64,000 nucleotides of DNA from Dendrophyllia cribrosa (taxonomy: Eukaryota; Cnidaria; Anthozoa; Scleractinia; Dendrophylliidae), in assembly GCA_024195265.1 (NCBI GenBank), contig JAJLRJ010000006.1:11550987-11614986 (forward strand), read 5' to 3'. Numbering within the stretch: the first letter of the stretch is position 1; each line of letters starts with the position of its first letter. The notes under the pieces are model-generated. The model searched no databases and was not told the origin of the DNA. It saw nothing but the letters and a program-made list of their open reading frames with translations. Position numbers and translations under genes: made by a program. Shown piece after piece: positions 26,951 to 39,296 of the stretch.

Positions 26951-28043
26951 TTTTCCACGGCAATTAATGTTCTTTCCTTTACCGATACCATAAGCAGGCA
27001 GCAAATTACAGTGTGCTACGCGTCACGCAATCTCTTTGCAACACATTGTGGGAAACTTCCGAACTGTCATTTAGCGACTGTTGTTTTAACAAATTTGGAG
27101 TAAATAACGCTATGATATGATCTACAAGGCTCAGATATTCCAAACACAGCAATATAATGGATCGGAGTGCAGGATGTCTTTATTATAAACGCAATTCAAG
27201 GTTCGGGTCAGTTTAATTTTCTGATGAAAAAGCGGGTATTAAGTGTTGATCGCTGTTATTTGTAAGGTCGCACAACATGATCGATGTTCGTGTCCCGGGG
27301 TTCGTGTCTCTACTCCGTATCCCAACAAACTGCTTAAAAGATATCATTTTAAGTTAGCAAAGGATAGATAAAGTTCTTCTAAAGTGTTTACGATTCTGAA
27401 AAAAGCTCTATCTCAAAGGAACTATTTTTAGCGATAAACATTTGGTGCGTAGTGGCGGCGCTCAGGTTCGTGTCACAAGTTCTCCTGGTGTCAAACTACC
27501 CTTCACATTTTGGTCTCTCGACGGGGCACTTTTAAAGTGCCGCCAGAAATATTTCACCACAGTAAACAACAGAAGTTGTGCTTCAAGACCGTCTTAATTT
27601 TGTTTTCAAACTCAACGTACCAATTGGGTTTCCACGGCGTTGAAATTGGTTCAAATTTGTTAATTTTTAAAATGGAAGAAATCATGTTTTTTCTAACGGC
27701 CGAAATATTCTTATTTCAACTGCTAATCCAAAGTAAATAACAGTAGTGTGAAGAACAAGAGCGTGTTTATGTTGTGGCCACATTTTATTTATGTATGGTA
27801 TCGCGTTTTTCTGTACGAGCGAGATGAAAATGTGTAATTTTTCGCCAGTTTCACAACTGAAAGGCCGCCGATTTGCCGTTTTTCAAACTTTGCCCGTTTT
27901 CGAAAAAAATAAAACGCCGTTACAATTTTTAATGTTATTTTTGAAAATACTTCACTATAGAGATTATTTGGGCAAAATATGAAGAAATCCGAAATTTTGT
28001 GAGTGACGCCCGATTTTCGAAAATTTCAGACATTGGCTCTTAA
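26951..28043. repeat. Right long inverted arm
   Basis: Inverted partner of 21918-22960. Confidence 0.9.
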
Positions 28044-28650
28044 ATAATTATCAACGACATGGCAACATACAGCAGTAAAAAACTATCGAAAAACTAAAAT
28101 AGTAAAAAAATATTCAAATAAACAGTATGATCACTCTGTCGGTTTTCTTCGATTAGGTAATATCTTAAGCTCATAACAGAGACTACGTGATAAGCTTCTG
28201 GTAATATGTAATCAATCTTACCTTTGGTCACTTTTTGGAGAACGATGCATGTTGGACTTTCCAAATTAATTATCTTTCTCTCAACAAAGTAAAACTATTG
28301 TTAAATAAATTAGCAATTATATATTTTGTTTGGAATGGGAACGCCAATAACCTATAACAATGGAGATGAGACCCAGAGCCCGAGAGGACAATAAGACAGA
28401 AAAAACAGGGAAATATAAATTGCATGGAAGATAAAGGGGAAAGAAAAGGATGTAAGCGCAACTACAGGCCCCCAAGTGAAGGAGAAATGTAGAAACGCAA
28501 GAAGATGAATTGAAGAAGGAGTTAAAAAAAAAACGCCATAAGAATTTTGATTGTTTTGAATTTTGATTGTAAAACAAACAAAACAAAAAACAAAACAAAA
28601 CAAACTAAAACAAAAACAAACTAAAATTCTTGATCATTGAAAATTTGTAA
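28044..28650. other. Intergenic, simple-sequence-rich
   Basis: Includes an A-rich AAAAC-type microsatellite (28567-28620). The overlapping minus-strand frames at 28270-28603 are products of low-complexity sequence and not called. Confidence 0.5.
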
Positions 28651-29212
28651 TTCATATAAGCTTACATGCATGCACTTTAGTAAGCTCACTAAAAACTTAT
28701 TTATAAGAGAATACTTAAATTTATACTTGGTGATTACTCGTCCCCATACAGCAGTCTTCTCACTAAAGTGAATGTAATACTGAGGCGCGTTCAGAATTTC
28801 CTTATATTATTATATAAGAGCCTGTTTTTCGCTCATTTTCCTGTTTATATGAAAAATATGTTTTCACTCCGATCTTCTTCTTATGATCTTCGCGGCAATT
28901 ACATCCTGTCACTTTATGTTAGTAAACCTAGAACAACTAGCTATGGCCTTAATTCGTTTTCTTATTTTTCAGCTAAACTATGGAATGCGCTGCCTGATTT
29001 TATCCGAACTAGTGTGTTTGAAGACTTTAGAAGAAACATTCAGTGTTGTAACTTTGTGTAGTCCCTGTCTCGTTTTTTTTTTTCTTAATGATATAAATTT
29101 ATTTGTAAACACTATATAGTTTTAACTTTTATGTTCTCGAAAATATTAGCTTCTGTAAGCTACTCTAAAATTCGAGTGAAAATAAAGCTTATGTATATGT
29201 ATGTATGTAACA
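28651..29212 (+). mobile_element. 5'-truncated non-LTR retrotransposon (LINE) 3' end
   Basis: The frame 28768-29061 reads SLRSSSYDLRGNYIL...TSYGLNSFSYFSAKLWNALP, the characteristic C-terminal tail of CR1/L2-type reverse transcriptases. It is followed by a short 3' UTR and a (TATG)n-like tail ending about 29210. The catalytic RT domain is missing, as usual for 5' truncation. Confidence 0.65.
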
Positions 29213-30541
29213 TAGATTGATAATATGGAAATAAATTTATCTGCTCAGAAGGTCTGTCATTCTCGTCAGGGGCACAGTGAACAGACCCGGTAGAGAGCGA
29301 GATTAATTTCAGCAAAACATTTCTTACCGAAATAGTAATATGCGTACGAGAGACAGGTAACCGTTCGATGTGTATCTTTCTTTTATGTTGTTTTATTTTT
29401 ACTACGAAGAATCCATTAATAATGAATGCCTGTGATAGACACTCACAGACGCTTACTTAGGGCGACATGCCTTTTTTGATATCCAGAATGATCAATGGTC
29501 CATCGTAATCGACCATTGATGGTAAACAGGAAGAACTTATAAAGCGAACTTGAGGGTTGCGCAGTTGTACAGGGTTGTCCCACTCGAAAAGACCGAACAG
29601 TTTCGGCTCAAGAAGATTAAGGAATGGGCCGCCAATTATTTCACAAAAAAGTGACGGCAAATGCCTGTAAATTACGTAATTAAGGCCTGAAAACAAAGAA
29701 AAAATATGGAGCCAAAAAGTTGTATATTCGTCGTACAAATTAATAGTTGAGAGTCAAACGAAAAATCACTGGGTGACTGCTTGCGTGACGTTTGACCAAC
29801 AATCCTCAACCATCATGCGCTATCACCCACCGTTTGGCCGGTAGTATAATAGTCAATGATCTGGTCAACGATAGGAGATGATAGTTTGGGATTGGAACTC
29901 TCACTCAAGCTATCATCGACTATCATGCGCTGTTTGACCAGGCCCCGGTTGTTCAAAGGTGGATAGCGCTATCCAGCGGATAAGCATTTCTCCTACTATT
30001 GAACTTATCTTGAATACAACCTTTTTTCAAAAATTACGACTTCAACAAAAATAGGGATCAGACTTAAGAAGTAGCCCCACAGATCTACTGTTTAACCACC
30101 GTCTTTCTTTACAAAACTGCAAAATTTTTGCAGCAAACAAAAACAGCAAAGAAAACAAAAACAGCAAAGAAAACGTAACTGAAATCAAATTTCGTAATAA
30201 TGACATTCACAAGAAAACTCTCACGAATTAAAAAAAAAGCAAGGATCCAGCAAATTCTCTGCTGGTCATCAACACATTTCCCAACACTTTATATATATCC
30301 GGAATTAAAGGTACCTGACGTAACTTGAATGGTGTCATATTAATTACACTCCTACCTCCCGGCCCCACAACGGTCACTCGCGACAAAATGTAAAAACGAT
30401 AGACTGCATGAAGCAATCGCTTACTGGACCCAAAATTATTACTTGAGGACCTTAAGTGCAGTAAGTTGAGGGTACACTCAAAATGTACCATAAAATCAGG
30501 GTGGAGTTTCCTTGACATCCCTTTTGCCGAATTTTTACCAA
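29213..30541. other. Intergenic, no gene seen
   Basis: Contains fragments of dispersed repeats (inverted CATCATGCGCT...-type words at 29760-29945 and GGTGGATAGCGCTATCCAGC at about 29960-29980). The minus-strand frame 29457-29738 shows no recognisable domain. Confidence 0.45.
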
Positions 30542-30705
30542 TATACCTTTTTACCGATACGGCAGCAATCTTGATTTTGCCCTCTAGGCATCCCATAATG
30601 ACCATTGAAATCAATTGTTCACAAAAAAATATATTAATATTAATGGCCGTTATGGGATACCCAGGGGGCAATTTCAATATGGCTGCCATATCGGTTAAAA
30701 GGTCT
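30542..30705. mobile_element. Hairpin MITE with ~62-bp arms
   Basis: ACCTTTTTACCGATACGGCA...GGCATCCCATAATGACCA is mirrored by TGGCCGTTATGGGATACC...CATATCGGTTAAAAGGT with about 85% complementarity. It accounts for the ORFs 30228-30689 and 30466-30756. Confidence 0.65.
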
Positions 30706-30790
30706 ATTCAGTTGAAAGCTCTCAGTAGTGCAGTATTTTCGTGTATCGCTGTTTGATACTTTTATGAGGTAAAGGAATGAAACTTGTCTT

Positions 30791-32690
30791 TTATAACACG
30801 CAAGCCGTAGATGGATCCCATGCGGTCGATGACCTTGTAGAACAAGCAAGCTCAGAAAATTTCAGCAGACAGTGTTCCCGCAATGCAGATTCTGTCTCTA
30901 AACCGATCAGTGCAACAGCTATATTTCCACTCCACAGCGAACCGGTCAACATTGCGCGACAAAACCTTTTCTCTGCTACACTGAGGCCTTCACCTGCAAG
31001 TTGAAAACTGTTAGGGAATATCACTCCAGCCAAGAAGCTGTTGACCATAATAATTATAACAGCCATATAAAAATGCGGAAGAAATCGAAACAAAGAGACC
31101 AACACCATTAAGATCAGAAAAGAAACATTAAACAAAACAAGAATCCACGTTCTTCTGATAATAAACTTATCCCCCAAACCGCACAAAGAAAGGTACCCGA
31201 TATATGGCCTTCCTAGAAGGTCTCCCGCCCCAGACGCTAGCACGTACAACAAATATTGATTTCTTGGGATGACAGGAGCGTTAGTAAACGCTATGGTTGT
31301 CGCCACGCCACTGACAATTAATTGCTTGCAAAAGTTGCTTACTAACAGTCCAGTGAAGAGAGGCAGTGTCTGCCATGCCAGAGACAACATGTCGGTATAA
31401 GAGAGTTTGGTTTGCTCAGGAACGTCAGCGGCATCCGAATCAATTGGGCTGTAAGGAATTTCTTTTAAAGACGTCGGGTTATAATTTGCTCGACCAATTT
31501 CTTTGCTTGGTTCTACAATTGCGATGTAGGAGAATGGAAATAAGATCCACAACGATGTGACCAGAAGAAGTGACACTTGTGGTGAAAAACAAGCCAACAT
31601 GGTCAGACCTATGAAAAAATTGGAACAAGAAATTGAAATGAAAAAGATATCGAAATAAAGGACATCAAGTTTTAACTGAATTGAATAGCTGAAAGCTTTT
31701 CGAAAGCTTTTCAAAAGCTACCCACAGCGTACGGTTGGACTATTAAACAATCAGAGCACGCGCTTTTCTTGAGGTATGTTATAACTACAAGTGTAGTTTC
31801 TTTATTAAGTCAATTTTGTTTAAGTTTTATATTTTCTCGGCGGGTAAAATTGCCGATCCTTTGGATCTGTTGCCGCGAAATCCTGTAAAAATTTAATTAA
31901 AAATAATATTGTAACGACCCTTCCTTGATTAACGTCACCCAAACTCAACTTTGACCGTCTGGAATGCGTTGTGTCGCATGTTATTGGTAACCGCTGTAAT
32001 ACCTAAAAGCTTCCTGTCGCTTTTAGCACTTTCTTGTGAGGCTTCTTATTTTATAACTTTTGAGTCTGCGAGTAAAACCCTAAATCAACGAAGTGCTGCT
32101 GTTTGTTTTTCAGCATTTCCAGCCTTGTCAGGCCAGGTATCTCTGGTCGCTACGAAACTTCGCAATGTAAACTACCTGCATGTGTAGAGAAAGTAATGCT
32201 TACCTATGTAAGACAAAGGCCCTGCTAGAAATGCAAATCCCGAGCCAAGAGCATAGCTGTTTATGATGCTCCCTCCATAGAAAGCGGATAAGGGATAAAA
32301 CACGGTATCTGTACTGCCGTAACCGAATGACACCATACACACTCCGATTAACTTCAGTTTGGGCTCATAAGTGAGTGAGGTTATCAACATTCCACTGACA
32401 GAAATGGTAATAATTGCACAAGCTGCCATGAAAACTGAGATTTTTTGAAAGAAGTATGGATAGACAACACTCGTCAGCCATGCAGGGGCAACTGCAGCTA
32501 ATAAAACCAGAGATGTTGGGATCTCTGTGGCTTCTAATATGTCTTGACTGGCGCTGATGTTGATGGCGAGAAAGAAATCTACGAGGAAGCCAATCACACA
32601 AAAAGCCACAATTGTTCTCGTTTTAACCTTTGGACTGATATCAAGTTCTTCGGCTGTCAAGCTGTCGTCTTTCGAGTCATTTTCCATCAT
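30791..32690 (-). CDS. CLN3: CLN3 (battenin)-like lysosomal membrane protein, two exons
   Basis: Exon 1 is 32690-32204 (ATG to donor AG|GTAAGC) and exon 2 is 31608-30791 (acceptor CATAG|GTCTG, stop). The spliced product is 434 residues, close to vertebrate CLN3 (438). About ten hydrophobic segments are visible. Family sequence includes ISASQDILEA, GYGSTDTVFYPLSAFYGGS, LSYIG joined across the intron, NQYLLYVLASGAGDLLGR, FFLPNS-like IFPNSFQLAG and ALIGLETES. CLN3 is a lysosomal/endosomal MFS-like protein needed for glycerophosphodiester clearance. Splice sites are canonical and no frame break is seen, so this looks like a functional host gene. A retained or recent single-intron form is unusual compared with the many-exon vertebrate gene. 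Poly-A site not determined. Confidence 0.85.
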
Positions 32691-32984
32691 CGATTACAGA
32701 ATCCAGTACTTGCTACAAAATGATATTATGAGAAGCGTTAATCAAGGAGAAGCTAACTCGCTAAAATCATGGGTTTAGAACCCGACAAGTAAATTTAACT
32801 CAATGATGGCCCAATTTATACAAAAGACGAATTATCCGTTTGAGCTAGGCAAGACGAATTGTTCGTCTGAGAAGGATAAAATTTTCTAGATATAAATTCT
32901 GTGTTTAGACTAATCTATATGGGGCAAAATTCGTCTTCGGCAAATTTGTATTTCATTATGTCTTAAGAGATTGTCTCCAAGAGA

Positions 32985-34555
32985 CTTTTGGTTCAAAAAT
33001 GAATTTCTCTGATATGCTGTGGTTTAAAAGCCTTTACCTTAGTAGTCATAAGAATGCAATTCGTTTGATCAAAAATGATAAATAATATTTTTTACGATTT
33101 ATGTAAGTTTCACTTGGTCGGTAGTAGTTTTGTGCTGCTGAGACCAGAGTAAATCATAAACATTGCCATCGCTGTAAAAAAGGTAACAATTTACTCGAGT
33201 GGCCCAATTATGTTTTTAATATACAGATATATCATTGTAGTTTGCTCGGCTATATCTTACAGTATCTAGATTAATTTTTTATTTTAACAGTAAACATATA
33301 TCGGGTTATTTTACAGAAATAATCGGCCTCCGAGCGAAACCCGAAAATAGTCCAACTTCAAGGAGAAATTTCAAAAATATGGCACCTGATTGAAAATCAT
33401 TCTATATATAAACATAAACTATGAATATCCCTAAATACCAAGTAAGAATAACATCAGTTTTTGTGCACTCCACTTTTCCAAGATTTACAACCGTTTGAAT
33501 TTCCGAAAAATTCAAAAATGGGCCAATAAACAAACACTTGCCTTTAGCAGAATGCTCGAGTGTGTTCACTTTCTGTAAGCTTTTTCTTTGTATCATATTG
33601 AGAGTTTTTGCAGCTTAAGTCATCCATAAATCTTAAAACAGTATCAAAGCAGTAGGGTTGTCATCCAGCGCTAAGTTTCAATCGAAGTTTTACCTGGCTG
33701 CATAAACGGACCGAAACGGATATATTCATTCATAGCGAGCGTGACGGGCGCGAGATAAGATTTAATTGGATTTGATTGGCTAGTGTAGGGTACACAAGGT
33801 ATGTCACGAATCCGTGATGCTCGCTACGAAGAAACATGGCCAATCAGGTCCGTTTATACAACAAGGTAAAAGTTCGACTGGAACTTAGCGCTGGATGAAA
33901 AGCGTACTGCTTTGATACTTTTCAAGATTAAGGGATGACATAAGCTGCAAAAACTTTAAACTTGAAGCAAAAAAAGAGATTATACGTGAGCGAAAACTCG
34001 CCCGAGCATTCTGCTAAAGGCAAGTGTTTGTTAATATAGGCATGTTTTCGAATTTTCATGAAATTCGAACGGTTGTAAATCTTGGAAACGTGGAGTGCAC
34101 AGAAATATTGTTATTACATAGGATTTAGGGACATTTATAGTTTATGTTTATATTAATTTTAGAATGACTTTCAATCAGGTGCCACATTTTTTTAAATTTC
34201 TCCTTAAAGTTGTGTAAAATAACCCGATGTTTACCGTGAAAATAAGAAATCAGTCTAGATCTGAGATATAGCTGAGCAAACTACAATGATGTATCTGAAG
34301 ATTGAAAAAATAATTGGGCCTCTCGATTTAATTGTTATTTTTTAACAGTGACGGCAATGTTTGTGATTTATTCGGGTCTCAGCAGCACAAAACTAGTACC
34401 GACCACGTGAAAATTAAATAAATCGTGAAAAAAAAAATAAAACTTATGATTTTTGATCAAACGAATTGCATTTTTATGACTACTTGAATTATTATGACTA
34501 GAATTTTATGACTACTTGAATTGCATTTCTATGAACCACAGCAAATCAGAGAATG
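32985..34555. mobile_element. Foldback element with ~650-bp arms
   Basis: 32985-33656 and 33900-34555 are inverted copies (for example TTTGATCAAACGAATTGCAT near 34455 mirrors ATGCAATTCGTTTGATCAAA near 33054), about 80-85% identical. The centre (33659-33900) is a second, smaller inverted-repeat element. A related single arm is at about 49915-50155. Confidence 0.75.
33659..33900. mobile_element. Nested MITE, 54-bp inverted ends
   Basis: TCATCCAGCGCTAAGTTTCA... mirrors ...GGAACTTAGCGCTGGATGA; the arms extend to GTCCGTTTAT(A/G)CA. Repeated in the second copy near 52690-52928. Confidence 0.8.
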
Positions 34556-34701
34556 CCTGGTTTACCCAGACGGAAAAGAAGACGGTTTTTACTGAGTTTT
34601 CTATTTGTTCGCACGGTGTTTTGGAATGCCTATTTCCTCTTCCCAGTCCTTTACTGGAAAACTCAGCTCAAAGATTCGTTGTTGAGTTATCCGTCCTAAT
34701 A

Positions 34702-35944
34702 CACCTTTTGCCATTCATTACCGCAAAATATACAATCATTTTAGCCAAACATATGAACATATGCGCCAATATACGTTCATTCAAGTGAATATTCAGTCAT
34801 TTGAACTAAAACAACATTCATTAACGATTTTTACATAATCAAGTGCATTCAATTGCATTTTTCGGACAATCATTAGCGCGAAAAGACATTCACGGATGTG
34901 AAATAGATTTTCATTTGCGCGTTGATGCATTTCAGTAACATCAACGCGAAATCAATTGCACGATTGGTCAATCAATAACGTGGATGTGATATTCATTAAC
35001 ATTTTTGTTACAACTAGTGCAAACAATAGCATTTATAGACAATCATTTGAGTTCTCCTTACAAACGTTACCGCGTCCGTACAAACATTTGCACGTTCATG
35101 ACATTCAATCGCCAAAAATCTATTTTCAATCACAATAAAGCTTTTTCATCGGAATTTTCACATAGTTTTGTTGTACGACTTCTTGACAGGAGGTTATCCA
35201 AACATTTTCTCGCCTTAAATTTACATATTAAAAAACACGAATCTTTCACAGGATCATTCTGTTCGATAACGTATCTGTACACACCTCCGCAGAATCTTTG
35301 CTTTGCACAAACCATGCCACATAGAAACAGAATTCCGTTGGAACACAGGGAGAGGCTTGTTACGGCCTTAGAAGATGAGACAGAAGATTATTTACTTGTG
35401 GCTGACAACCTGGGAGTAAATCGCTCAACTGCTAGAAGCATAGTTGCGCGATATATTCAACATGGGCGTATTCGCGAGCGGCATAGAGGAGGAGCAAACA
35501 ACGTGCGCGTTGACGAGGAGATGCGCGACTGCGTGAGAGAGATAACAAATGAAAATTGTCTGCTTACTCTCGAGCAAATCAATAGACAGCTCCGAGCACG
35601 TCTCCCTGGCAAACCTGAGGTCCACGATCGGACGGTGGCGAGGATGCTGGACGGGATGTTGTTCCGAGTGAAGCTTGACCAATCGTGCAATTGATTTCGC
35701 GTTGATGTTATTGAAATGCATCAACGCGCAAACGAAAATCTATTTCACATCCGTGAATGTCTTTTCGCGCTAATGATTGTCCGAAAAATGCAATTGAATG
35801 CACCTGATTATGTAAAAATCGTTAATGAATGTTGTTTTAGTTCAAATGACTGAACATTCACTTGAATGAACGTATATTGGCGCATATGTTCATAAGTTTG
35901 GCTAAAATGATTGTATATTTTGCGGTAATGAATGGCAAAAGGTG
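34702..35944. mobile_element. Tc1/mariner-class element with ~260-bp inverted repeats
   Basis: Ends CACCTTTTGCCATTCATTAC / inverse, flanked by TA on both sides (34700-34701 and 35945-35946), 1243 bp. The inverted repeats extend from the ends to CCAATCGTGCAATTGATTTC. TA duplication and the encoded paired-type DNA-binding region place it in the IS630-Tc1-mariner class. It encodes no DDE catalytic domain. Confidence 0.85.
35314..35694 (+). CDS. Truncated Tc1/mariner-type transposase, DNA-binding half only
   Basis: 126 residues from ATG 35314 (MPHRNRIPLEHRERLVTALE). The first HTH is TEDYLLVADNLGVNRSTARS followed by the GR-like linker RERHRGGANN, then a second helix-turn-helix (LTLEQINRQL) up to VHDRTVARMLDGMLFRVKL. 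The DDE/D catalytic domain is absent: the frame ends exactly where the right inverted repeat begins. The second copy (54340-54720) keeps the same length with three substitutions that I can see. It could titrate ends or regulate related elements (inference). Confidence 0.75.
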   Translation: MPHRNRIPLEHRERLVTALEDETEDYLLVADNLGVNRSTARSIVARYIQHGRIRERHRGGANNVRVDEEMRDCVREITNENCLLTLEQINRQLRARLPGKPEVHDRTVARMLDGMLFRVKLDQSCN

Positions 35945-35946
35945 TA

Positions 35947-38200
35947 GTTCGTCTCTAGTGTAAATTGGGCCAATAACAAACAACGGTCATTATAATCCAA
36001 CACATTGATACACTGCCCAAATATGGTAAAAAAGTTATCGATATACGCTATGTCTATATCACGTATATCCAACGATGGCAGCAACGATGGAGGTAAATTT
36101 CGCATTTTGACAAGAGAATTCAAAAATGACGGACCTGCCTCGATATTTTTTCTTCAAACTGTGCTTTGTTCTCAATGTGCTGAATTATAGAAATCGTAAT
36201 GTATAGAATTTGCCCTAGGTCTACTGCAAACAAAGTTACAGTTGGAATGTTACTCTACTGCTACAAATGGAACTCGTCACCTCAAAAGCCGGATTGAGCG
36301 AGCCGCCTTAACTTACATGAGGGAGAGGAGACCGCCAGGTTCTAAACAATTAAATTTACAAAAATTGCCCTAGTTTACAAACAAAGTTACTGTTACTGTT
36401 AGCCTACTGTCTCAAACGGATCTCATTACCTAAAAAGCTTGGGCGCGCCGTCTGCAAGCTTGAACGAGAAACGGTGGAGAGTCTGAAGTCTAATTTTCAG
36501 GCTTCATCCCTGATCACGGCGCCAGAAGCTCGGGCACGCCGTTTGAAAGCTAAATGAGTATTTCAATTTTGGGATCTCCGCTGTTTTACTATACCTACAG
36601 CCAATGAATGATTTGTCGAATTTATTTTACTGATAGCGCCGTTTTATTAAACTGTCGTGTTTACTTATTAAACACGCGTCTTATAAATTTTATTTACTGT
36701 ATTGGGCACTCGTCTTTTCTTGTTCTTTTCTTCAAGAAAATAATACTAAACCTATTTTGTAACCGATACTCATTTTAGTCACATTTAACTCCATATACGT
36801 CGATATCGAAAGTTAGCTGAACTATTCTTTTACAGGATTTCATATCTGAAGATTCAATGATGGCGCATTGACGAGAAGGGAAGCTAAATTTGTCTGACTG
36901 TTTAGCGACCGTCTTAGTTTAAAAGCAACTACTTATCAACGGTTTTAATTTTTGTCGCCAAAAAAAGAAAACCTTTTTTATTAAGTCTTTATCTGATCTT
37001 AACAATCAAAGTATGCATGCAGAACGCGAAGAGGTGATGACGTTCTTCCCGTTGTGTAAACTATAAAAGTATGGTTTGAATTCTTCCTAGTGAAGCGTCC
37101 AAGGATCGACTCTTTCACTGCCAATCAGGTAATCAGGTAAGTCCGTTCACTTTCATTTTTCTGCATTTTACGATAAGGATCAGTGCCACATTTTACAGAC
37201 ATTTTATGCAATTATGAAATCTATTTTACCAAAGGTCGATCCAGTTTAAAATCAAGACACAGCCCCTCGCTATCAAACTGCTGTGCGTATCTTAAATCAG
37301 TTTCTCCTAAACAGTTAAGACTATACTATGAGGATAAGATAAAATAAAATAATACAATAATATAATTATAACTAAATGCAGAGTTGGCTGTCCGTGTAAT
37401 AAAAGCCTGACGTAGAGAACGAATTTAAAGCCACTGAGATGCTCCAGGTGGGAGTTAGAATTCCGAGTTTGAGTTAGAATTTCAAGTAATTTGGATTGGA
37501 ATTTCGAAGCAGAAAGTTTGTGGTCCAACAATTACGTCACTTGAAATTATACTGCACATTAGTGTTCAGTGGAACCAGCCCTCCCATTTCACCAAAATCT
37601 TTGAGGTATGCCAGAGGTTGTCTTAAATTAACGCGCATAGTACATTGTATAAAGCATTATGATAGTTACGCGAGCAGTCATGCCAAGTTGGACTTGGTAG
37701 TTAAGCATGATTAAACGGTTAGAAAATTCAAATAAAAAGTCCCAGGCGAACAAAACCTTACCTTCAAGGTGAGGTGCAAAGAGACGGTACCGCAAAAGAG
37801 TACACTTTACGATGAAAGTTACTGATGTGTTACAATAACTTTGTTGTGGAGTGACCATTCGTAATAACATGTTGCTTTTAATTTTCTTAAAAATGTAATT
37901 ATTTTAAACATAATCAATACAAACTTTAAACTATGATACAAACTACGTCAAATTGAAATTGAATTAACATTTAAATTACTTTTTCTGATAGTGCTGTTTT
38001 TTTTTTTTTTTTTTTAAACACTGCGTCCTTTAAAGGCCCATCGGCACTTACCATGATTCATTGCGTCCTAGAATTTATGGGGCCACGAAATTCAGTTTTG
38101 TGTCGGTGAAGTTTGATTCTTAAAAAAATCCGTTTACATCGGGGAATCTGTATCGTCTATTAACTTCAAGATCATTTCTTTTAAATATTTTGTTCATATT
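35947..38200. other. Non-coding part of copy 1
   Basis: Mostly unremarkable. A TATAAAAG at about 37062 is followed by a possible 5' exon ending AATCAG|GTAAGT at 37137, mirrored in copy 2 (56160 region). This could be a promoter and leader exon for the gene suggested at 38209. No other gene seen. Confidence 0.4.
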
Positions 38201-38208
38201 TTTTAAAG

Positions 38209-38367
38209 GCATTGCATCTTGTTTTTGTATGTTTTCTTTTATTTTTCATCGTTATTGATTCGTTTTCTAAGCAACGCCGCCGAAGGCTACTCAGGCCGGC
38301 TGTCAAGAAACGAGACCTTCTGAAGGTTTGGCTCAGAAATACGGTCGTCCGTGGAAAGGAAATAGGT
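38209..38367 (+). CDS. Candidate exon with signal-peptide-like sequence and dibasic sites
   Basis: After a pyrimidine-rich tract ending AAAG, one frame reads LHLVFVCFLLFFIVIDSFS, a strong hydrophobic leader, then KQRRRRLL, PAVKKR and DLLKVWLRNTVVRGK. Hydrophobic leader plus dibasic sites suggests a processed secreted peptide precursor. There is no in-frame ATG in this stretch, so an upstream exon would be needed. The second copy (57230-57388) retains the frame with P-to-S and L-to-Q changes. A chance ORF is possible. Confidence 0.3.
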
Positions 38368-39296
38368 ATATTAGATTGCCTACTAGTTAAGAATTATCTT
38401 TGAATCTTTTCATTGCAATTGTGTTTAGTACATTCGTTTTCCAGATACTGTGAGTTCACATTTGAATCTTACCATCGATAACCGTGACCGTTCGATCGGA
38501 ATGAATAATGCCCCCTGCATGTGTCAACAACAGGACTTCTCAGCTCGCCGGCGGAGTCGTTTTTGCCAGCAACTATGTGAAATATTCCATGAAAGTTGAA
38601 GGAGGTTTTCTCCGTCACTAGCCGTCGATTTTTTTTCGATGCCAACTTCTGAAGCCCATAAAACGTCCTCCGCCAGCGGAGCTCACTAATTATGCCCGAT
38701 GCAAATCTGATACGCTAACAAAACAGCCCACAAAAGACAAACACTTCTCGGCTCGCTGTAGGTTTCGTTTTAAGAGGTATCGACCTCAAACTTTCGGTAA
38801 AAATAGCAGGCGGTTTACCACGTTCCACGGCGTGAAAATGTTTTCGATGCGAACTTTCGAAGCGGAGGAAACTGCCAAGGCGACTGGAGTTGCCTGGATC
38901 TACACATAGGCGGGTTGAGCGGCCCCAGACAAAATGCGAGACATCAGTATACGCCGTTTTGTTATCTAACAGGACCGCTTCTTGAGACTAATAAATTTTA
39001 AAATTAATGTCGAACGAAATTTCAAACTCAGTGTTCATTTCTTCCTGGAGATGAGAGGCAAAAACTTCACTTCGCGAGAGATCGCATTTATCTGGGTCCA
39101 AATCAAAAATAAACAATGCGCGGTGCATCACGGTAAGTGACGATGGGCCTTTAAATTAAATTTACTATCAGTGGGGCACTCGTCTTTTCATGTTCTTCTT
39201 TCTTTGAAGATAATAATAAATTAACCTATTTTCGTTACCGACATCTTATTTTGGTCATGTTTTAAAATACAGAATACATGAGATATAGAAACGGTT

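Larger units (their letters stand above)
21918..28043. mobile_element. TTAA-flanked DNA transposon with >1 kb inverted repeats
   Basis: Both ends read TTAAGAGCCAATG / CATTGGCTCTTAA, so TTAA bounds the element at 21918-21921 and 28040-28043. The arms (21918-22960 and 26951-28043) are nearly identical inverted copies. TTAA duplication is used by Kolobok and piggyBac transposases; the GA..TC ends fit Kolobok-type better than piggyBac's CCC ends. No intact transposase is visible in the ~4 kb interior, only a decayed exon near 25.07-25.2 kb, poly-C tracts and nested palindromes, so it appears non-autonomous. Confidence 0.75.

Noticed and set aside
28270..28603. Three hydrophobic minus-strand ORFs
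   Set aside because: Low-complexity A/G-rich sequence read in reverse; no conserved feature.
30228..30756. 153- and 96-residue ORFs near 30.5 kb
   Set aside because: Both are largely formed by the hairpin MITE at 30542-30705.
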